Below, piece after piece: positions 26,217-35,291 of a stretch of 64,000 nt of DNA. Under the pieces are notes generated by a model that saw only the letters and a list, made by a program, of their open reading frames with translations, made no database searches and had not been told where the DNA came from. Position numbers and translations under genes: made by a program. Positions within the stretch are counted from its first letter, which is position 1. Every line of letters starts with the position of its first letter. The DNA is from Lachnospiraceae bacterium (GTDB taxonomy: Bacteria > Bacillota > Clostridia > Lachnospirales > Lachnospiraceae): positions 1 through 64,000 of the forward strand of contig JAFYGB010000076.1 in assembly GCA_017543445.1 (NCBI GenBank), given 5' to 3'.

Positions 26217-26918
26217 ATGCAAAATCCGAAAGTGAACTATCAGATCCTGCTGGATCAGACTTTGCGGGAGATTGGAAAGGCAGAGAAGCCGCCAACGCTT
26301 TTGTTGCACGCGTGCTGCGCGCCATGCAGCAGTTATGTGCTGGAGTATCTGTCCCGATACTTTGCGATCACGCTATTTTATTACAACCCGAACATCGAGA
26401 GCGAGGCGGAATTCGATAAGCGCTTCCGGGAGGTCGAGCGGCTGGTCGCCGAGATGCCCATGGAACATCCAGTGCGCGTCGTACGCGGAACGTATGAGCC
26501 CGAGCGCTTCTACGAGGAAGTCGCACGTGGCTATGAGCATGTGCCGGAAGGCGGCGAGCGGTGTTTCCGCTGTTATCGTCAGCGCCTTACGGAGGCGGCG
26601 CAAATGGCCGCAGAAGGGGCCTATGACTATTTCACCACGACATTGTCCATAAGTCCGTTGAAGAACGCCCAGGTGCTTAATGCCATCGGAAAGGAACTGG
26701 CGGAGACGTATGGAGTCGGCTACCTGTTCAGCGATTTCAAAAAGCGAGGCGGGTATCAGCGATCCATCGAACTATCGAAGATCTACTCGTTGTACCGGCA
26801 AAACTACTGCGGATGCATCTACTCGAAGCGCGAGCAGGAGGAGAGAGCATCCCGAGGAGAACTCGGGGGCTGCGCAGCGTGTGCAGCGCAGGCTCAATGC
26901 GAAGAAAACAAAAAATAG
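26217..26918 (+). CDS. queH: epoxyqueuosine reductase QueH
   Basis: 233 residues. It reduces epoxyqueuosine to queuosine in tRNA, the last step of the pathway, and replaces the cobalamin-dependent QueG. Diagnostic features are LHACCAPCSSYVLEYL with vicinal cysteines, FYYNPNI, RCFRCYRQRL, FTTTLSISPLKN and YCGCIYSKREQE, with Cys pairs that bind Fe-S and metal. No clear ribosome site lies before ATG 26217; an imperfect hairpin (ACCCGA/TCGGGT arms, about 26154-26195) sits between rpoD and this gene. queA lies 6 kb upstream. Confidence 0.92.
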   Translation: MQNPKVNYQILLDQTLREIGKAEKPPTLLLHACCAPCSSYVLEYLSRYFAITLFYYNPNIESEAEFDKRFREVERLVAEMPMEHPVRVVRGTYEPERFYEEVARGYEHVPEGGERCFRCYRQRLTEAAQMAAEGAYDYFTTTLSISPLKNAQVLNAIGKELAETYGVGYLFSDFKKRGGYQRSIELSKIYSLYRQNYCGCIYSKREQEERASRGELGGCAACAAQAQCEENKK

Positions 26919-26998
26919 AAATGCATATTAGCGGGAACACCAACGATCCCGAAGAATAAAAAAGGAGATGCCGCTTCGGAAGGCGGCGATGAGGAAAC

Positions 26999-28192
26999 AT
27001 GAAGATTTTAGTTATCAATTGCGGAAGTTCATCACTTAAGTATCAGTTGATCGATATGGAGACTGAGGAAGTCATTGCAAAGGGCTTATGTGAGCGTATC
27101 GGTATCGACGGCCATCTGGTCCACAAGCCGGAAGGCAAGCCCGTCCTGGATAAAAATATCGACATGCCGGACCATACGGTCGCGGTATCCCTCGTTCTGA
27201 ATGCATTGACCGATCCGGTCAGCGGCGTCATTTCGTCTCTCTCCGAGATCTCAGCGGTCGGCCATCGTATCGTACACGGCGGCGAGAAGTTTGCAGATGC
27301 GGTCGTATTGAACGACGAAGTTATCGCAGAGATCGAGAAGTGCAACGATCTCGCACCTCTGCATAACCCTGCGAATATCATCGGTATCCGTTCCTGTCAG
27401 AAACTGATGCCGAACGCACCCATGGTAGGTGTTTTCGATACTGCGTTCCATCAGACTATGCCGGAGAAAGCATATCTTTATGCATTGCCGTATGAGTATT
27501 ATGAGAAGTATAAGGTCCGTCGTTACGGTTTCCATGGAACCAGCCACAGCTTCGTAAGCAAGCGTGCGGCAGAGTTTTTGAACATCCCGTTGAAGGATTC
27601 TAAGATCATTGTTTGCCATCTGGGCAATGGTTCCTCCATCTGCGCAGTCGACGGCGGAAAGTCCATCGATACATCCATGGGCCTCACGCCCCTCGAAGGT
27701 GTTGCCATGGGTACACGAAGCGGCGCCATCGATCCCGCGATCATTGAGTTTATCGCAGAGCATGAGCACATGGACCTGGCGCAGGTCATGAACGTCCTGA
27801 ATAAGAAGTCCGGCGTTTACGGTGTTTCTGGCGTATCCAGTGACTTCCGTGATCTGGCTGCAGCTGCCGAAGCAGGCGAGCATCGTGCACAGATCGCATT
27901 GGACGTATTTGAATATCAGGTAGCAAAATACATTGGTTCCTACGCCGTAGCGCTCGGCAGAGTCGATGCGATCGTGTTTACGGCGGGCATCGGTGAAAAT
28001 AATATTTCTGCGCGTGAGCACATCTGCAAATATCTTTCGATCCTCGGCGTTAAGCTCGATGCACAGAAGAATAACGTCCGTGGTCAGGAGACCATCCTTT
28101 CTGCTGACGATTCGAAGGTAAAGGTACTGCTGATTCCTACGAATGAGGAGCTCGCGATCGCTCGTCAGACGAAGGAACTGGTTCAGCGTTAA
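26999..28192 (+). CDS. ackA: acetate kinase
   Basis: 397 residues. It interconverts acetyl-phosphate plus ADP with acetate plus ATP, giving substrate-level ATP in fermentation. Landmarks are [47 protein letters not shown] and FTAGIGEN. pta, the usual partner, is not adjacent: queH lies upstream and a GGDEF gene downstream. A ribosome-site-like GAGG lies 4-5 nt before the ATG, and a small GCCGC/GCGGC hairpin precedes it. Confidence 0.96.
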   Translation: MKILVINCGSSSLKYQLIDMETEEVIAKGLCERIGIDGHLVHKPEGKPVLDKNIDMPDHTVAVSLVLNALTDPVSGVISSLSEISAVGHRIVHGGEKFADAVVLNDEVIAEIEKCNDLAPLHNPANIIGIRSCQKLMPNAPMVGVFDTAFHQTMPEKAYLYALPYEYYEKYKVRRYGFHGTSHSFVSKRAAEFLNIPLKDSKIIVCHLGNGSSICAVDGGKSIDTSMGLTPLEGVAMGTRSGAIDPAIIEFIAEHEHMDLAQVMNVLNKKSGVYGVSGVSSDFRDLAAAAEAGEHRAQIALDVFEYQVAKYIGSYAVALGRVDAIVFTAGIGENNISAREHICKYLSILGVKLDAQKNNVRGQETILSADDSKVKVLLIPTNEELAIARQTKELVQR

Positions 28193-28275
28193 TCAATATT
28201 TGTTTCCACGTCGACCGTCCGTCGGACACCGGCTTTTTCAGGTCGTTTGGCAGTCCGGTACAGGAGTTCCTTAAG

Positions 28276-29601
28276 ATGCAATCCAGGCAAAAACAATTAA
28301 CAAAAAAATTATTGTTTATCATGCTGACGCCGATGGTCCTGATGACCATCGTTGTTGGCGTGGTTTTTGCGGTTGCGGAAAGAGATCAGCAGGAGAGAGC
28401 CATCTGGGATCAGTTGTATTCTGTTTCCAAAGCCGCGCTGGAGATCTATAAGGTCCAGGTCGACGACTGGATGGAGATCGATGAACCAAAAAAACTGGAT
28501 GCGACGAATTTGCATTATCTTCAAACCATTTCCCAGACAGCACGCTTGGAAATATCGGTCTTCATCGGTACCCAATGTGTGGCGAGCACAGTTGATGCGG
28601 AGCCGCTGGAGTTGAGCGAGATGTTCTCGGATGAAGGAAAACTTAAACAAAGTCAGGCGCTTGTAGCGGCGGCAAAAAATGTGCCGGATCTTTCGGACGA
28701 GGTCGCCGATGCGGTTCTCGAAAAAGGGCAGAGTTACCGGGATTCACACCAGAATGTCGGCGGCCGGTATTACTTCATGAATTATCTTCCGATCCCGGGT
28801 ACAGGGAAGAAGAGCCTTGGAGCGGTCGGCGTCGGCGTTACGTCGCGTAAGGTAAACTTGTCCCTTTGGAAATACATTGGCCGCAGTTTCTTCATGTCTT
28901 TGATCTTCATGATCCTGTTTGGTTTGTTGATCGTCAGCTATTCAGGTAAATTATCGCAGGATATCAATTCGATCTCCAAATACATGAATTACCTCACGAA
29001 GGCGGATTTCACGCATCATCTGCCGGATCAGGTGCTGAAACGGGATGATGAAGTCGGTGAGCTCGGCGAATACAGCAAAAAGATGGGCGATGCGTTGGAT
29101 AACCTCATTCGTAACGACCAGCTGACCGGTATCTTGAACCGAAGCGCAGGGCAGAAGCAGCTGAGCCGCCTGATCTCACGGGCGAATACCGAAGAAACGC
29201 GTAACATCCCGCTTTGCGTCGGCATGGCGGACGTGGATTTCTTTAAGAAGGTCAATGATACCTACGGGCATGCGACCGGTGACGAAGTTTTGAAGAAAGC
29301 CTGCCAGATCATGCAGAAGCATTTGGGCGACAGTGGTTTTGTGTGCCGTTGGGGCGGTGAAGAGTTCCTGATGGCGGCCAATGTTTCAAAGGATATCATG
29401 CACGATATGATGGTCAGTATGCTGGAAGAACTTCGGCAGACGGAATTCACCTGTGACTTTAAGACATTCCGCGTAACGATGACCATGGGACTTACCCAGT
29501 ATCGTTCACCCGATCGCCTGGAGACCTGTGTGGAGATCGCGGACCGTATGTTATATAACGGAAAACAAAACGGAAGAAATCAGGTCGTGGTCGGAAATTA
29601 A
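28276..29601 (+). CDS. membrane-bound GGDEF diguanylate cyclase
   Basis: 441 residues. TM1 at about 13-33, an extracytoplasmic sensor of about 160 residues resembling a single Cache domain, TM2 at about 198-220, a HAMP-like linker, and GGDEF at about 275-441. The active-site loop is RWGGEEF, with DVDFFKKVNDTYGHATGDEV upstream, so it should make c-di-GMP. I see no RxxD inhibitory site in the usual place. AGGAG precedes the ATG. The ligand is unknown, and no EAL or c-di-GMP riboswitch was noticed in this window. Confidence 0.9.
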   Translation: MQSRQKQLTKKLLFIMLTPMVLMTIVVGVVFAVAERDQQERAIWDQLYSVSKAALEIYKVQVDDWMEIDEPKKLDATNLHYLQTISQTARLEISVFIGTQCVASTVDAEPLELSEMFSDEGKLKQSQALVAAAKNVPDLSDEVADAVLEKGQSYRDSHQNVGGRYYFMNYLPIPGTGKKSLGAVGVGVTSRKVNLSLWKYIGRSFFMSLIFMILFGLLIVSYSGKLSQDINSISKYMNYLTKADFTHHLPDQVLKRDDEVGELGEYSKKMGDALDNLIRNDQLTGILNRSAGQKQLSRLISRANTEETRNIPLCVGMADVDFFKKVNDTYGHATGDEVLKKACQIMQKHLGDSGFVCRWGGEEFLMAANVSKDIMHDMMVSMLEELRQTEFTCDFKTFRVTMTMGLTQYRSPDRLETCVEIADRMLYNGKQNGRNQVVVGN

Positions 29602-29651
29602 AGAAGACGGGGCATGTGCCCGAAACGATCATCGGCCGTTAAAGGAGATAT

Positions 29652-30272
29652 ATGAGAGACTATACGATCGAACGTTTTTTAGATGAATTATCCTCGAAGG
29701 CGGCAGTGCCCGGCGGCGGCGGTGCGTCCGCGCTCGCAGGCGCGCTCGGAGCGGCCCTCGGAAACATGGTCTGCTATCTGACCATCGGGAAGAAGAAATA
29801 CGCGGACGTCGAGGCAGAAGTGCTGGAGATCTGCGAAAAGGGTGAGGATCTTCGCATGAAGCTGACCGAGCTCGTTGAGGCAGACGCTGTGGCGTTCGAG
29901 CCGTTGTCGAAGGCTTACGGCCTGCCGAAGAATACGGAAGAAGAGAAGGCATATCGTGACGAAGTCATGGAGAAAGCCCTTCTGGATGCGGGAACGGTCC
30001 CGCTTACGATCTGCCGCACCGTCTGTGAAGTGATCGATCTTTTGGATCGCTTGGCGGACATCGGAAGCCGCCTGGCCATCTCGGATGTCGGCTGTGCTGC
30101 ATTGTTCAGTAAGACCGCGCTGCAAGGCGGGGCATTGAATGTTAAGATCAACACCAAACTGATGAAAGACCGTGAAACAGCCGAGGCTATGGATCGGGAG
30201 CTGAATGAGCTTTTGGAGCAGTATGCACCGAAGGCAGAGAGCATTTACGAAAGGGTAATGGAAAGCCTATGA
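29652..30272 (+). CDS. cyclodeaminase/cyclohydrolase-family protein (FchA-like)
   Basis: 206 residues, all-helical FTCD_C fold: MRDYTIERFLDELSSKAAVPGGGGASAL and AALGNMVCYLTIGKKKY at the N-terminus, GCAALFSKTALQGGALNVKIN near the end. Members act as formimidotetrahydrofolate cyclodeaminase or methenyl-THF cyclohydrolase (FchA). The free-standing form is frequent in clostridia, where it serves one-carbon metabolism. Its stop overlaps the nucleoside phosphorylase start as ATGA, hinting at nucleotide metabolism. AAAGGAG precedes the ATG. Confidence 0.85.
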   Translation: MRDYTIERFLDELSSKAAVPGGGGASALAGALGAALGNMVCYLTIGKKKYADVEAEVLEICEKGEDLRMKLTELVEADAVAFEPLSKAYGLPKNTEEEKAYRDEVMEKALLDAGTVPLTICRTVCEVIDLLDRLADIGSRLAISDVGCAALFSKTALQGGALNVKINTKLMKDRETAEAMDRELNELLEQYAPKAESIYERVMESL

Positions 30273-31576
30273 TACGAATGCCGGATGTGATCACAAAGAA
30301 GAAGAACGGAAAGAAACTGACGAACGAGGAGATCGATTTCGTGGTCGATGGATATGTCTCCGGACGTATCCCGGATTACCAGATGTCCGCGTTTTTGATG
30401 GCTGTGTGCTTCTGCGGCATGAATAAGGCCGAGGTATCACATCTGACGAAGGCTATGGCGGCTTCGGGAGACCAGGTCGACCTTCGCTCGATCCAGGGGT
30501 TTAAGGCGGATAAGCACAGTACCGGCGGTGTCGGAGATAAGACGACATTGATCGTGGCTCCGCTTGTGGCTTCCCTCGGCGTAAAGGTCGCTAAGATGAG
30601 CGGCCGCGGCCTGGGACATACCGGTGGAACGATCGACAAACTGGAGTCGATCCCCGGATTCTCCACGGCATTGACCACAGATCGTTTTATGGAGCAGGTT
30701 CGTAAGATCGGGATCGCGATCGCCGGACAGACCGGAAACCTGGTCCCTGCAGATAAAAAAATGTACGCGCTTCGGGACGTCACTTCGACGGTGGATTCCA
30801 TCCCGTTGATCGCGTCTTCCATCATGAGTAAGAAACTCGCGGCCGGAAGCAACGGCATCGTCCTCGATGTTAAGTGCGGGAGCGGCGCGTTTATGAAGGA
30901 TAAGAAGGACGCAAAGGAACTGGCCCGCGTGATGGTCGATATCGGAAAGGCCGCGGGCCGTAAGGTGTCGGCGCTGGTCACCGATATGGACGTTCCACTG
31001 GGGTATGCCGTGGGAAATAGTCTGGAGGTCCTGGAAGCGATCGAAACGCTTTCCGGACGCGGTCCTGCGGATCTGCGTAAACTGTGTCTGGAACTGGCAG
31101 CGCATATGCTGTCATTGGCCGGAAAGGGAAGCGTGGATTCGTGTCGTGAACTTGCGACGAAAGCATTAGACGATGGTACAGCGCTCACGACCTTCGGTGC
31201 GCTGATCGAAGCACAGGGTGGAGATGCTTCCGTCATAAAGAATACAAAGAAACTCGTGGTCGCAAAGTATGCCAAGGAGCTGATCAGTGATGTTTCCGGA
31301 TATGTCAGCCGGATGGATACTGAACAGGTCGGTATTGCAGCTTCACTATTGGGAGCCGGCCGCATGACGAAAGAGGATGTCATCGATCTGGGGGCAGGCT
31401 TGGTTTTGCGAAAGAAGACCGGCGATCATGTCGAAAAAGGCGAGACATTGGCCGTTTTGTATGCTTCCGAAGAGGGAGAACGGATGGCGGCGGCGCTTGA
31501 AGGACTGCGAAAAGCCTACCATTTCAGTGAAAAAGAGCCGAAGAAACGGAATTTGATCATCGATTCTGCACAGTAA
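30269..31576 (+). CDS. pdp: pyrimidine-nucleoside phosphorylase
   Basis: 435 residues. It cleaves thymidine, uridine or deoxyuridine with phosphate for salvage. Signature KADKHSTGGVGDKTTLIVAPLVASLG, then MSGRGLGHTGGTIDKLESIPG, GQTGNLVPADKK and the C-terminal barrel-sandwich domain. It could equally be named deoA; the Gram-positive context favours the broader Pdp specificity. Translation is coupled to the upstream FchA-like gene. No clear terminator follows; an AT-rich palindrome at 31620-31638 precedes the 6S RNA promoter. Confidence 0.93.
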   Translation: MIRMPDVITKKKNGKKLTNEEIDFVVDGYVSGRIPDYQMSAFLMAVCFCGMNKAEVSHLTKAMAASGDQVDLRSIQGFKADKHSTGGVGDKTTLIVAPLVASLGVKVAKMSGRGLGHTGGTIDKLESIPGFSTALTTDRFMEQVRKIGIAIAGQTGNLVPADKKMYALRDVTSTVDSIPLIASSIMSKKLAAGSNGIVLDVKCGSGAFMKDKKDAKELARVMVDIGKAAGRKVSALVTDMDVPLGYAVGNSLEVLEAIETLSGRGPADLRKLCLELAAHMLSLAGKGSVDSCRELATKALDDGTALTTFGALIEAQGGDASVIKNTKKLVVAKYAKELISDVSGYVSRMDTEQVGIAASLLGAGRMTKEDVIDLGAGLVLRKKTGDHVEKGETLAVLYASEEGERMAAALEGLRKAYHFSEKEPKKRNLIIDSAQ

Positions 31577-31662
31577 AGGGAGAAAAACAGCTAAATAACT
31601 CATCAAAACCGTATTTTTTAAAAATCTCTCGAGAATTTTAGAAAGTTTTTAGAAAAAAGTGC

Positions 31663-31691
31663 TTGCAATTTTCGAGAAAACAGTATACTAT
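31663..31691 (+). promoter_or_regulatory. promoter of the 6S-like RNA
   Basis: TTGCAA (31663-31668) and TACTAT (31686-31691) with a 17-bp spacer; TATACT at 31684 is an alternative -10 with 15 bp. Confidence 0.65.
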
Positions 31692-31698
31692 ATAAGTA

Positions 31699-31885
31699 AG
31701 AAAAAGACCATCATAAAGTAGAGCCTGGGGTGTTCGACAAGCTTGCATTTTTGAACCTACATGTTGACATACGGGATTCCTATATCGCCAGGTGGATGAC
31801 AGGCCTCCGTAGCAGTGGAAGTCAGAAGTCTGGTTGCGGAAACCCACCTAGCTGGGGCTAGGAGTCAAAAAGCAAGAAACGGCAT
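31699..31885 (+). ncRNA. ssrS: probable 6S RNA
   Basis: About 185 nt without a good reading frame, between its own promoter and a sigma-factor gene. CTTGCATTTTTGA (31740-31752) pairs with TCAAAAAGCAAG near 31865-31876, and CCAGGTGG (about 31790) pairs with CCACCTAG (about 31845), leaving an open central region and a terminal hairpin region. This rod with a central bubble is the 6S form, which mimics an open promoter and traps the sigma-A holoenzyme. The GGGATTCCTA and GACAGGCCTCC segments agree with my memory of clostridial 6S RNAs. SRP RNA and tmRNA do not fit. Ends are approximate. Confidence 0.68.
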
Positions 31886-31975
31886 TCCGGGTTCTCTTTT
31901 ACCCTAAAAACGGGAAAAGGGGGCATAAACCAAACGATGGTTTATCTTAAAAATATGCGGAAAGGAGATGAGGGT

Positions 31976-33088
31976 ATGAGCAAGAACAACGGTAATATCG
32001 ATGTTTTGATCGCAATTGCGAGAGAAAACGATAATCAGATCGACATGGACACGGTCAATATGATCTATGACGGTAAGCCCGATGGGGCACAGAAGGCGGA
32101 GATAGAAAGAGCCTTGAACAAAGCCGGCGTCATCCTGATCGATGACGAAGAACTGTCGATGGAATCGGACGCGGATTTTGAAGCGTATGCCGATGACGAT
32201 TTTGAAGATATGTACAACGAGGATCCGGAAGATATGCTTTCGATCGATCCTGAATATGTAGCGGACTCCATCCGCATGTACCTGCGTGAGATCGGCCGTA
32301 TCCCTCTGCTTTCCAAAGAAGAGGAGATCGAGGTAGCAAAGAAGATCCTGGAAGGGGACGAAGACGCGAAACAGCGTCTGATCAATGCAAACCTTCGTCT
32401 CGTGGTCAATGTTGCGAAACACTACGTTCACGGCAGCAACATGGCACTCCTGGATCTGATCCAGGAAGGCAGTATCGGCCTGATTCGTGCTGTCGAAAAG
32501 TTCGACTACACCAAAGGCTACAAATTCAGCACCTATGCGACCTGGTGGATCCGTCAGGCGATCATCCGGGCCATCGCAGACCAGTCCCGTATCATTCGGC
32601 TTCCGGTACACATCCGCGAGTTGTTACATCGCATGTCGAAAGTGAAAGCGACCTTTATCAGTGAGAACGGCAGAGAACCGAGTGACGAAGAACTGGCAAA
32701 ACTGTTGAATATCACGCCGGATCGGCTGGCAAACCTGCAGGCACTCGGAGGCGACGCTGTATCATTGGATACGCCGGTCGGCGACGAAGAGGACTCGGTA
32801 TTGCAGGAGTTCGTACCGGATGAAAAAACGAAGAACCAGGACAATGTGATCGAGACCGGCATGTTGCGTGACGATATTATCGAAGCATTGAAAGTATTGA
32901 CCGAGCGTGAGCAGGAGATCCTGCTTCTCCGCTACGGTATATCCGACGGACGCATGTGGACGCTCGAAGAACTCGGCGATTATCTCCACATCACGCGCGA
33001 ACGTGTTCGTCAGATCGAGATGCGGGCATTCCGCAGATTACGGGCCAGCAAGGATATGCGTAACCTGCGTATCTACCTGGAAGATTAA
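31976..33088 (+). CDS. second primary-type sigma-70 factor
   Basis: 370 residues. A region 1.1-like N-terminus ([19 protein letters not shown], then [18 protein letters not shown]), an acidic linker, region 1.2 ([21 protein letters not shown]), region 2.3/2.4 ([21 protein letters not shown]), region 3 and region 4.2 ([18 protein letters not shown]). It is about as long and complete as RpoD, but the segment after region 2.4 reads [15 protein letters not shown] where RpoD has [15 protein letters not shown]. That suggests a group 2 sigma with promoter specificity overlapping RpoD. ATG 31976 lies 9 nt after AAAGGAG. The 6S-like RNA lies just upstream, and a strong terminator follows. Confidence 0.88.
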   Translation: MSKNNGNIDVLIAIARENDNQIDMDTVNMIYDGKPDGAQKAEIERALNKAGVILIDDEELSMESDADFEAYADDDFEDMYNEDPEDMLSIDPEYVADSIRMYLREIGRIPLLSKEEEIEVAKKILEGDEDAKQRLINANLRLVVNVAKHYVHGSNMALLDLIQEGSIGLIRAVEKFDYTKGYKFSTYATWWIRQAIIRAIADQSRIIRLPVHIRELLHRMSKVKATFISENGREPSDEELAKLLNITPDRLANLQALGGDAVSLDTPVGDEEDSVLQEFVPDEKTKNQDNVIETGMLRDDIIEALKVLTEREQEILLLRYGISDGRMWTLEELGDYLHITRERVRQIEMRAFRRLRASKDMRNLRIYLED

Positions 33089-33121
33089 ATTCCAAAAAGA
33101 AAAAATGAATATTTGAGTGAA

Positions 33122-33162
33122 GTGAAACGAAACGTAGTCATTTGGCTGCGTTTCGTTTGTTT
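33122..33162 (+). terminator. terminator after the second sigma factor
   Basis: A long stem with arms near 33122-33139 and 33144-33161 (GAAACGAAACG against GCGTTTCGTTTG), with a T-rich 3' arm. Likely rho-independent. Confidence 0.65.
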
Positions 33163-33196
33163 CGGCGAATGGTGTGAACAAAAATAAAAAAATCGC

Positions 33197-33225
33197 TTGA
33201 CGGCGCCATCGGAACGTGCTATATT
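33197..33225 (+). promoter_or_regulatory. promoter of the 20-codon ORF transcript
   Basis: TTGACG (33197-33202), a 17-bp spacer and TATATT (33220-33225). Transcription would start near 33232. Confidence 0.75.
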
Positions 33226-33280
33226 GTCCGTGTTCACGTAACGAAAATAATGGATTCAATTCAGTAAGGAGGTAATTGAC

Positions 33281-33343
33281 ATGAAGGGCTTTAATACAGT
33301 GAGCAAACAAAATATCCAACAATTACCCCGGGGATTGAACTGA
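33281..33343 (+). CDS. 20-residue small protein or leader peptide
   Basis: ATG at 33281 runs 20 codons to TGA at 33341-33343: MKGFNTVSKQNIQQLPRGLN. It has one of the best ribosome sites in the window (AAGGAGG, 8 nt upstream), its own promoter, and is followed by a GGCGGA/TCCGCC hairpin and a rho-independent terminator. No hydrophobic segment, Cys, or run of one amino acid that would mark a classical attenuator is present. It may be a regulatory leader for the ABC-ATPase gene or a stand-alone small protein. I do not recognise it. Confidence 0.5.
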   Translation: MKGFNTVSKQNIQQLPRGLN

Positions 33344-33378
33344 GTGATAGATGCTGATATTACGATCGTTCCATAGAC

Positions 33379-33393
33379 GGCGGATGCTCCGCC
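33379..33393 (+). promoter_or_regulatory. hairpin after the 20-codon ORF
   Basis: GGCGGA-tgc-TCCGCC, a perfect 6-bp stem between the small ORF and the terminator. It has no T-run of its own and may be an antiterminator element or part of a structured 3' end. Confidence 0.5.
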
Positions 33394-33400
33394 CGTAACT

Positions 33401-33428
33401 CCGTGGCAGTTTGTCACGGTATTTTTTT
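33401..33428 (+). terminator. terminator of the short transcript
   Basis: CCGTG (33401-33405) pairs with CACGG (33415-33419) and is followed by TATTTTTTTG. It lies about 95 bp before the ABC-ATPase start, where it could act as an attenuator. Confidence 0.75.
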
Positions 33429-33523
33429 GCCCGAAATTCGTTGAACGTACAGGAAAAAAGGTAATGCAAACCGGACTGCGATCCGGTTTGGAACAGACAA
33501 CGAAAGGCTAACAGGGTGAAAAT

Positions 33524-35290
33524 TTGATACGATTAAAGAGAATGATATGGTCAATGGGTGAAAAGACCAAAGATTGGAAAGAAATGTATGCAGGCATGGC
33601 CGTGGATCCGGACGGCTATGCGTATAACGACCCGACCTACTGGTCGGGAGATCTGTCCCTGACGATCGAGTTAACGAACAGGGAACTTTATGACCGACCG
33701 ACGATCCTGTGTATGATTCCCGCTGAATATCTGGGGATCGAAAACTACTGCACGGCAGTTGCAGATGACTGTTACCGACAGTGGATCCCGTATCTGGAGG
33801 ATCTGAACGAAGAACTGTATAACCGGCATAAGACGCGGGAAGAGACCGGCTGGTACTACACGGCGCATCCCACCGGTGAGATTCTGGTGCGCAATTCCGC
33901 CTATTTTGCACTGCGTCCCCGAAAGAATGCTTCGGATGAGGCAGACCGCGGACCTCAGATGTGTCTGTGTACGCGGATACAGGTGCAATTAAAGCCAAAT
34001 GATAAGAAAAAAGCGTTCCGGTTGCTCTCTAACATCCCGGAGACGATGACTGCTTTGATTCGGGGATTTGACTGGGAGAGAAGCCGGAAGGTAGGCGAGT
34101 TCGCTGAAAAACAGAAGGCTCTGCGCGAGTGGCTCACAGGCAGTGAGTACTGTGCATTCCTGGCGAACGGAAGCATTCTCCCGAGAGACTCGAAGACGGG
34201 AATGGCACTCGAGGGTGCGGTTCCGTTTCAGGCGCCGGTCGACGAAGAGATCGAGGCTTGTGGGATCCGCGGCCTGGGCATCAAAAAGGGTGTCACGATC
34301 ATCACCGGCGGTGGTTATTCCGGAAAGTCGACGGTTCTGGAAACGATATCGACCGGGATCTATGACCACATCCTCGGAGACGGCCGGGAACTGTGCGTGA
34401 CCGACGCATCGGCCGTGTCGATCTCCGCGGAGGACGGACGATGTGTAAAGGCGCTGGACATCTCACCGTTTATCGCGTGGATCCCGGGTGGCGACACGAC
34501 GGAGTTTCACACGGATCACGCGTCCGGTTCCACCTCACAGGCGGCCAATATCCTGGAGGCGATCCACGGCGGCAGCTGCTTGCTTCTGATCGATGAAGAC
34601 CGAAGCGCGACGAACTTTATGATCCGGGACAGCCTGATGAAGGAACTGATCCAAAGGGAACCGATCACACCTTTTACCGAGCGGGTCAATGAACTCTATA
34701 CGTCCCTCGGCGTTTCGACGATCCTGGTCATCGGCGGCAGCGGCGAATATCTGAACACCGCGGACACGGTGTACCGGATGGACGAATACCGGATCCAAAA
34801 TGTGACTAAGCAGGCTAAAGCGATCTATGCCGCGCATGCTAACGGCGAGCGGGAGACCGCCGCGGTACCGAAGATCCGCGACTGGCGGACGAATCGCGTA
34901 TTAAAAACAAAAGGATTTACGCCGTATCCGAAGGTGTTCGGACCGGAAAAACTGGAGGTACCGGATATCGGTTTTATTCTGATCGGAGACGAGAAGATCG
35001 ATACGAATCCCATTCATGACATCGTGTGTCACGACCAGCGGACGGCGATCGGCTTTATGATCCGGAAACTCGAGAACAAGCATGGTGGGGATCTGTTTTC
35101 AGCGCCCGACCGGGAGACGATCGACCTCATGGCAGAGGTAGACGCGCTGTACGCGGAGATCGAAGCCCAGGGACTTGATGTGGTCTATTCCGGTTTATTC
35201 CCGGGGTGTGACCGGTATCTGGCCTATCCGCGAAAGGTCGATCTGCTGGCGGTCATCGAGCGTATGCGCAGGGTCGAATATGCTAAATAA
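33524..35290 (+). CDS. ABC-class ATPase (ABC_ATPase family, COG3044-like)
   Basis: Up to 588 residues, soluble. Walker A is GGGYSGKSTVLETI (about 265-278) and Walker B is SCLLLIDEDRSATNFMIRD (about 352-370). The family-typical middle PFIAWIPGGDTTEFHTDHASGSTSQ stands between them. There are no membrane segments and no transporter partner nearby, so this is not a conventional ABC importer; the family has no established role. The start is uncertain: TTG 33524 (after AGGGTGAA), ATG 33542 or ATG 33554. A promoter, small ORF and terminator lie upstream. Confidence 0.82.
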   Translation: MIRLKRMIWSMGEKTKDWKEMYAGMAVDPDGYAYNDPTYWSGDLSLTIELTNRELYDRPTILCMIPAEYLGIENYCTAVADDCYRQWIPYLEDLNEELYNRHKTREETGWYYTAHPTGEILVRNSAYFALRPRKNASDEADRGPQMCLCTRIQVQLKPNDKKKAFRLLSNIPETMTALIRGFDWERSRKVGEFAEKQKALREWLTGSEYCAFLANGSILPRDSKTGMALEGAVPFQAPVDEEIEACGIRGLGIKKGVTIITGGGYSGKSTVLETISTGIYDHILGDGRELCVTDASAVSISAEDGRCVKALDISPFIAWIPGGDTTEFHTDHASGSTSQAANILEAIHGGSCLLLIDEDRSATNFMIRDSLMKELIQREPITPFTERVNELYTSLGVSTILVIGGSGEYLNTADTVYRMDEYRIQNVTKQAKAIYAAHANGERETAAVPKIRDWRTNRVLKTKGFTPYPKVFGPEKLEVPDIGFILIGDEKIDTNPIHDIVCHDQRTAIGFMIRKLENKHGGDLFSAPDRETIDLMAEVDALYAEIEAQGLDVVYSGLFPGCDRYLAYPRKVDLLAVIERMRRVEYAK

Positions 35291-35291
35291 C

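Noticed and set aside
26966-27040. Short frame starting at an ATG directly after AAAAAGGAG, ahead of ackA
   Set aside because: The ribosome site touches the start codon, and the frame runs into ackA out of phase; better read as part of the ackA leader.
30376-31383. 335-codon minus-strand frame
   Set aside because: Antisense to the pyrimidine-nucleoside phosphorylase, Ser/Thr/Pro-rich shadow composition, no homologous motif.
31699-31885. SRP RNA or tmRNA in place of 6S RNA
   Set aside because: No GGAAGCAGCC-type SRP tetraloop region, no tRNA-like ends or tag frame; a rod with a central open region fits 6S better.
33250-33267. Five-codon ORF (ATG at 33250) before the 20-codon ORF
   Set aside because: No ribosome site and too short to support; the 33281 start has a strong site.
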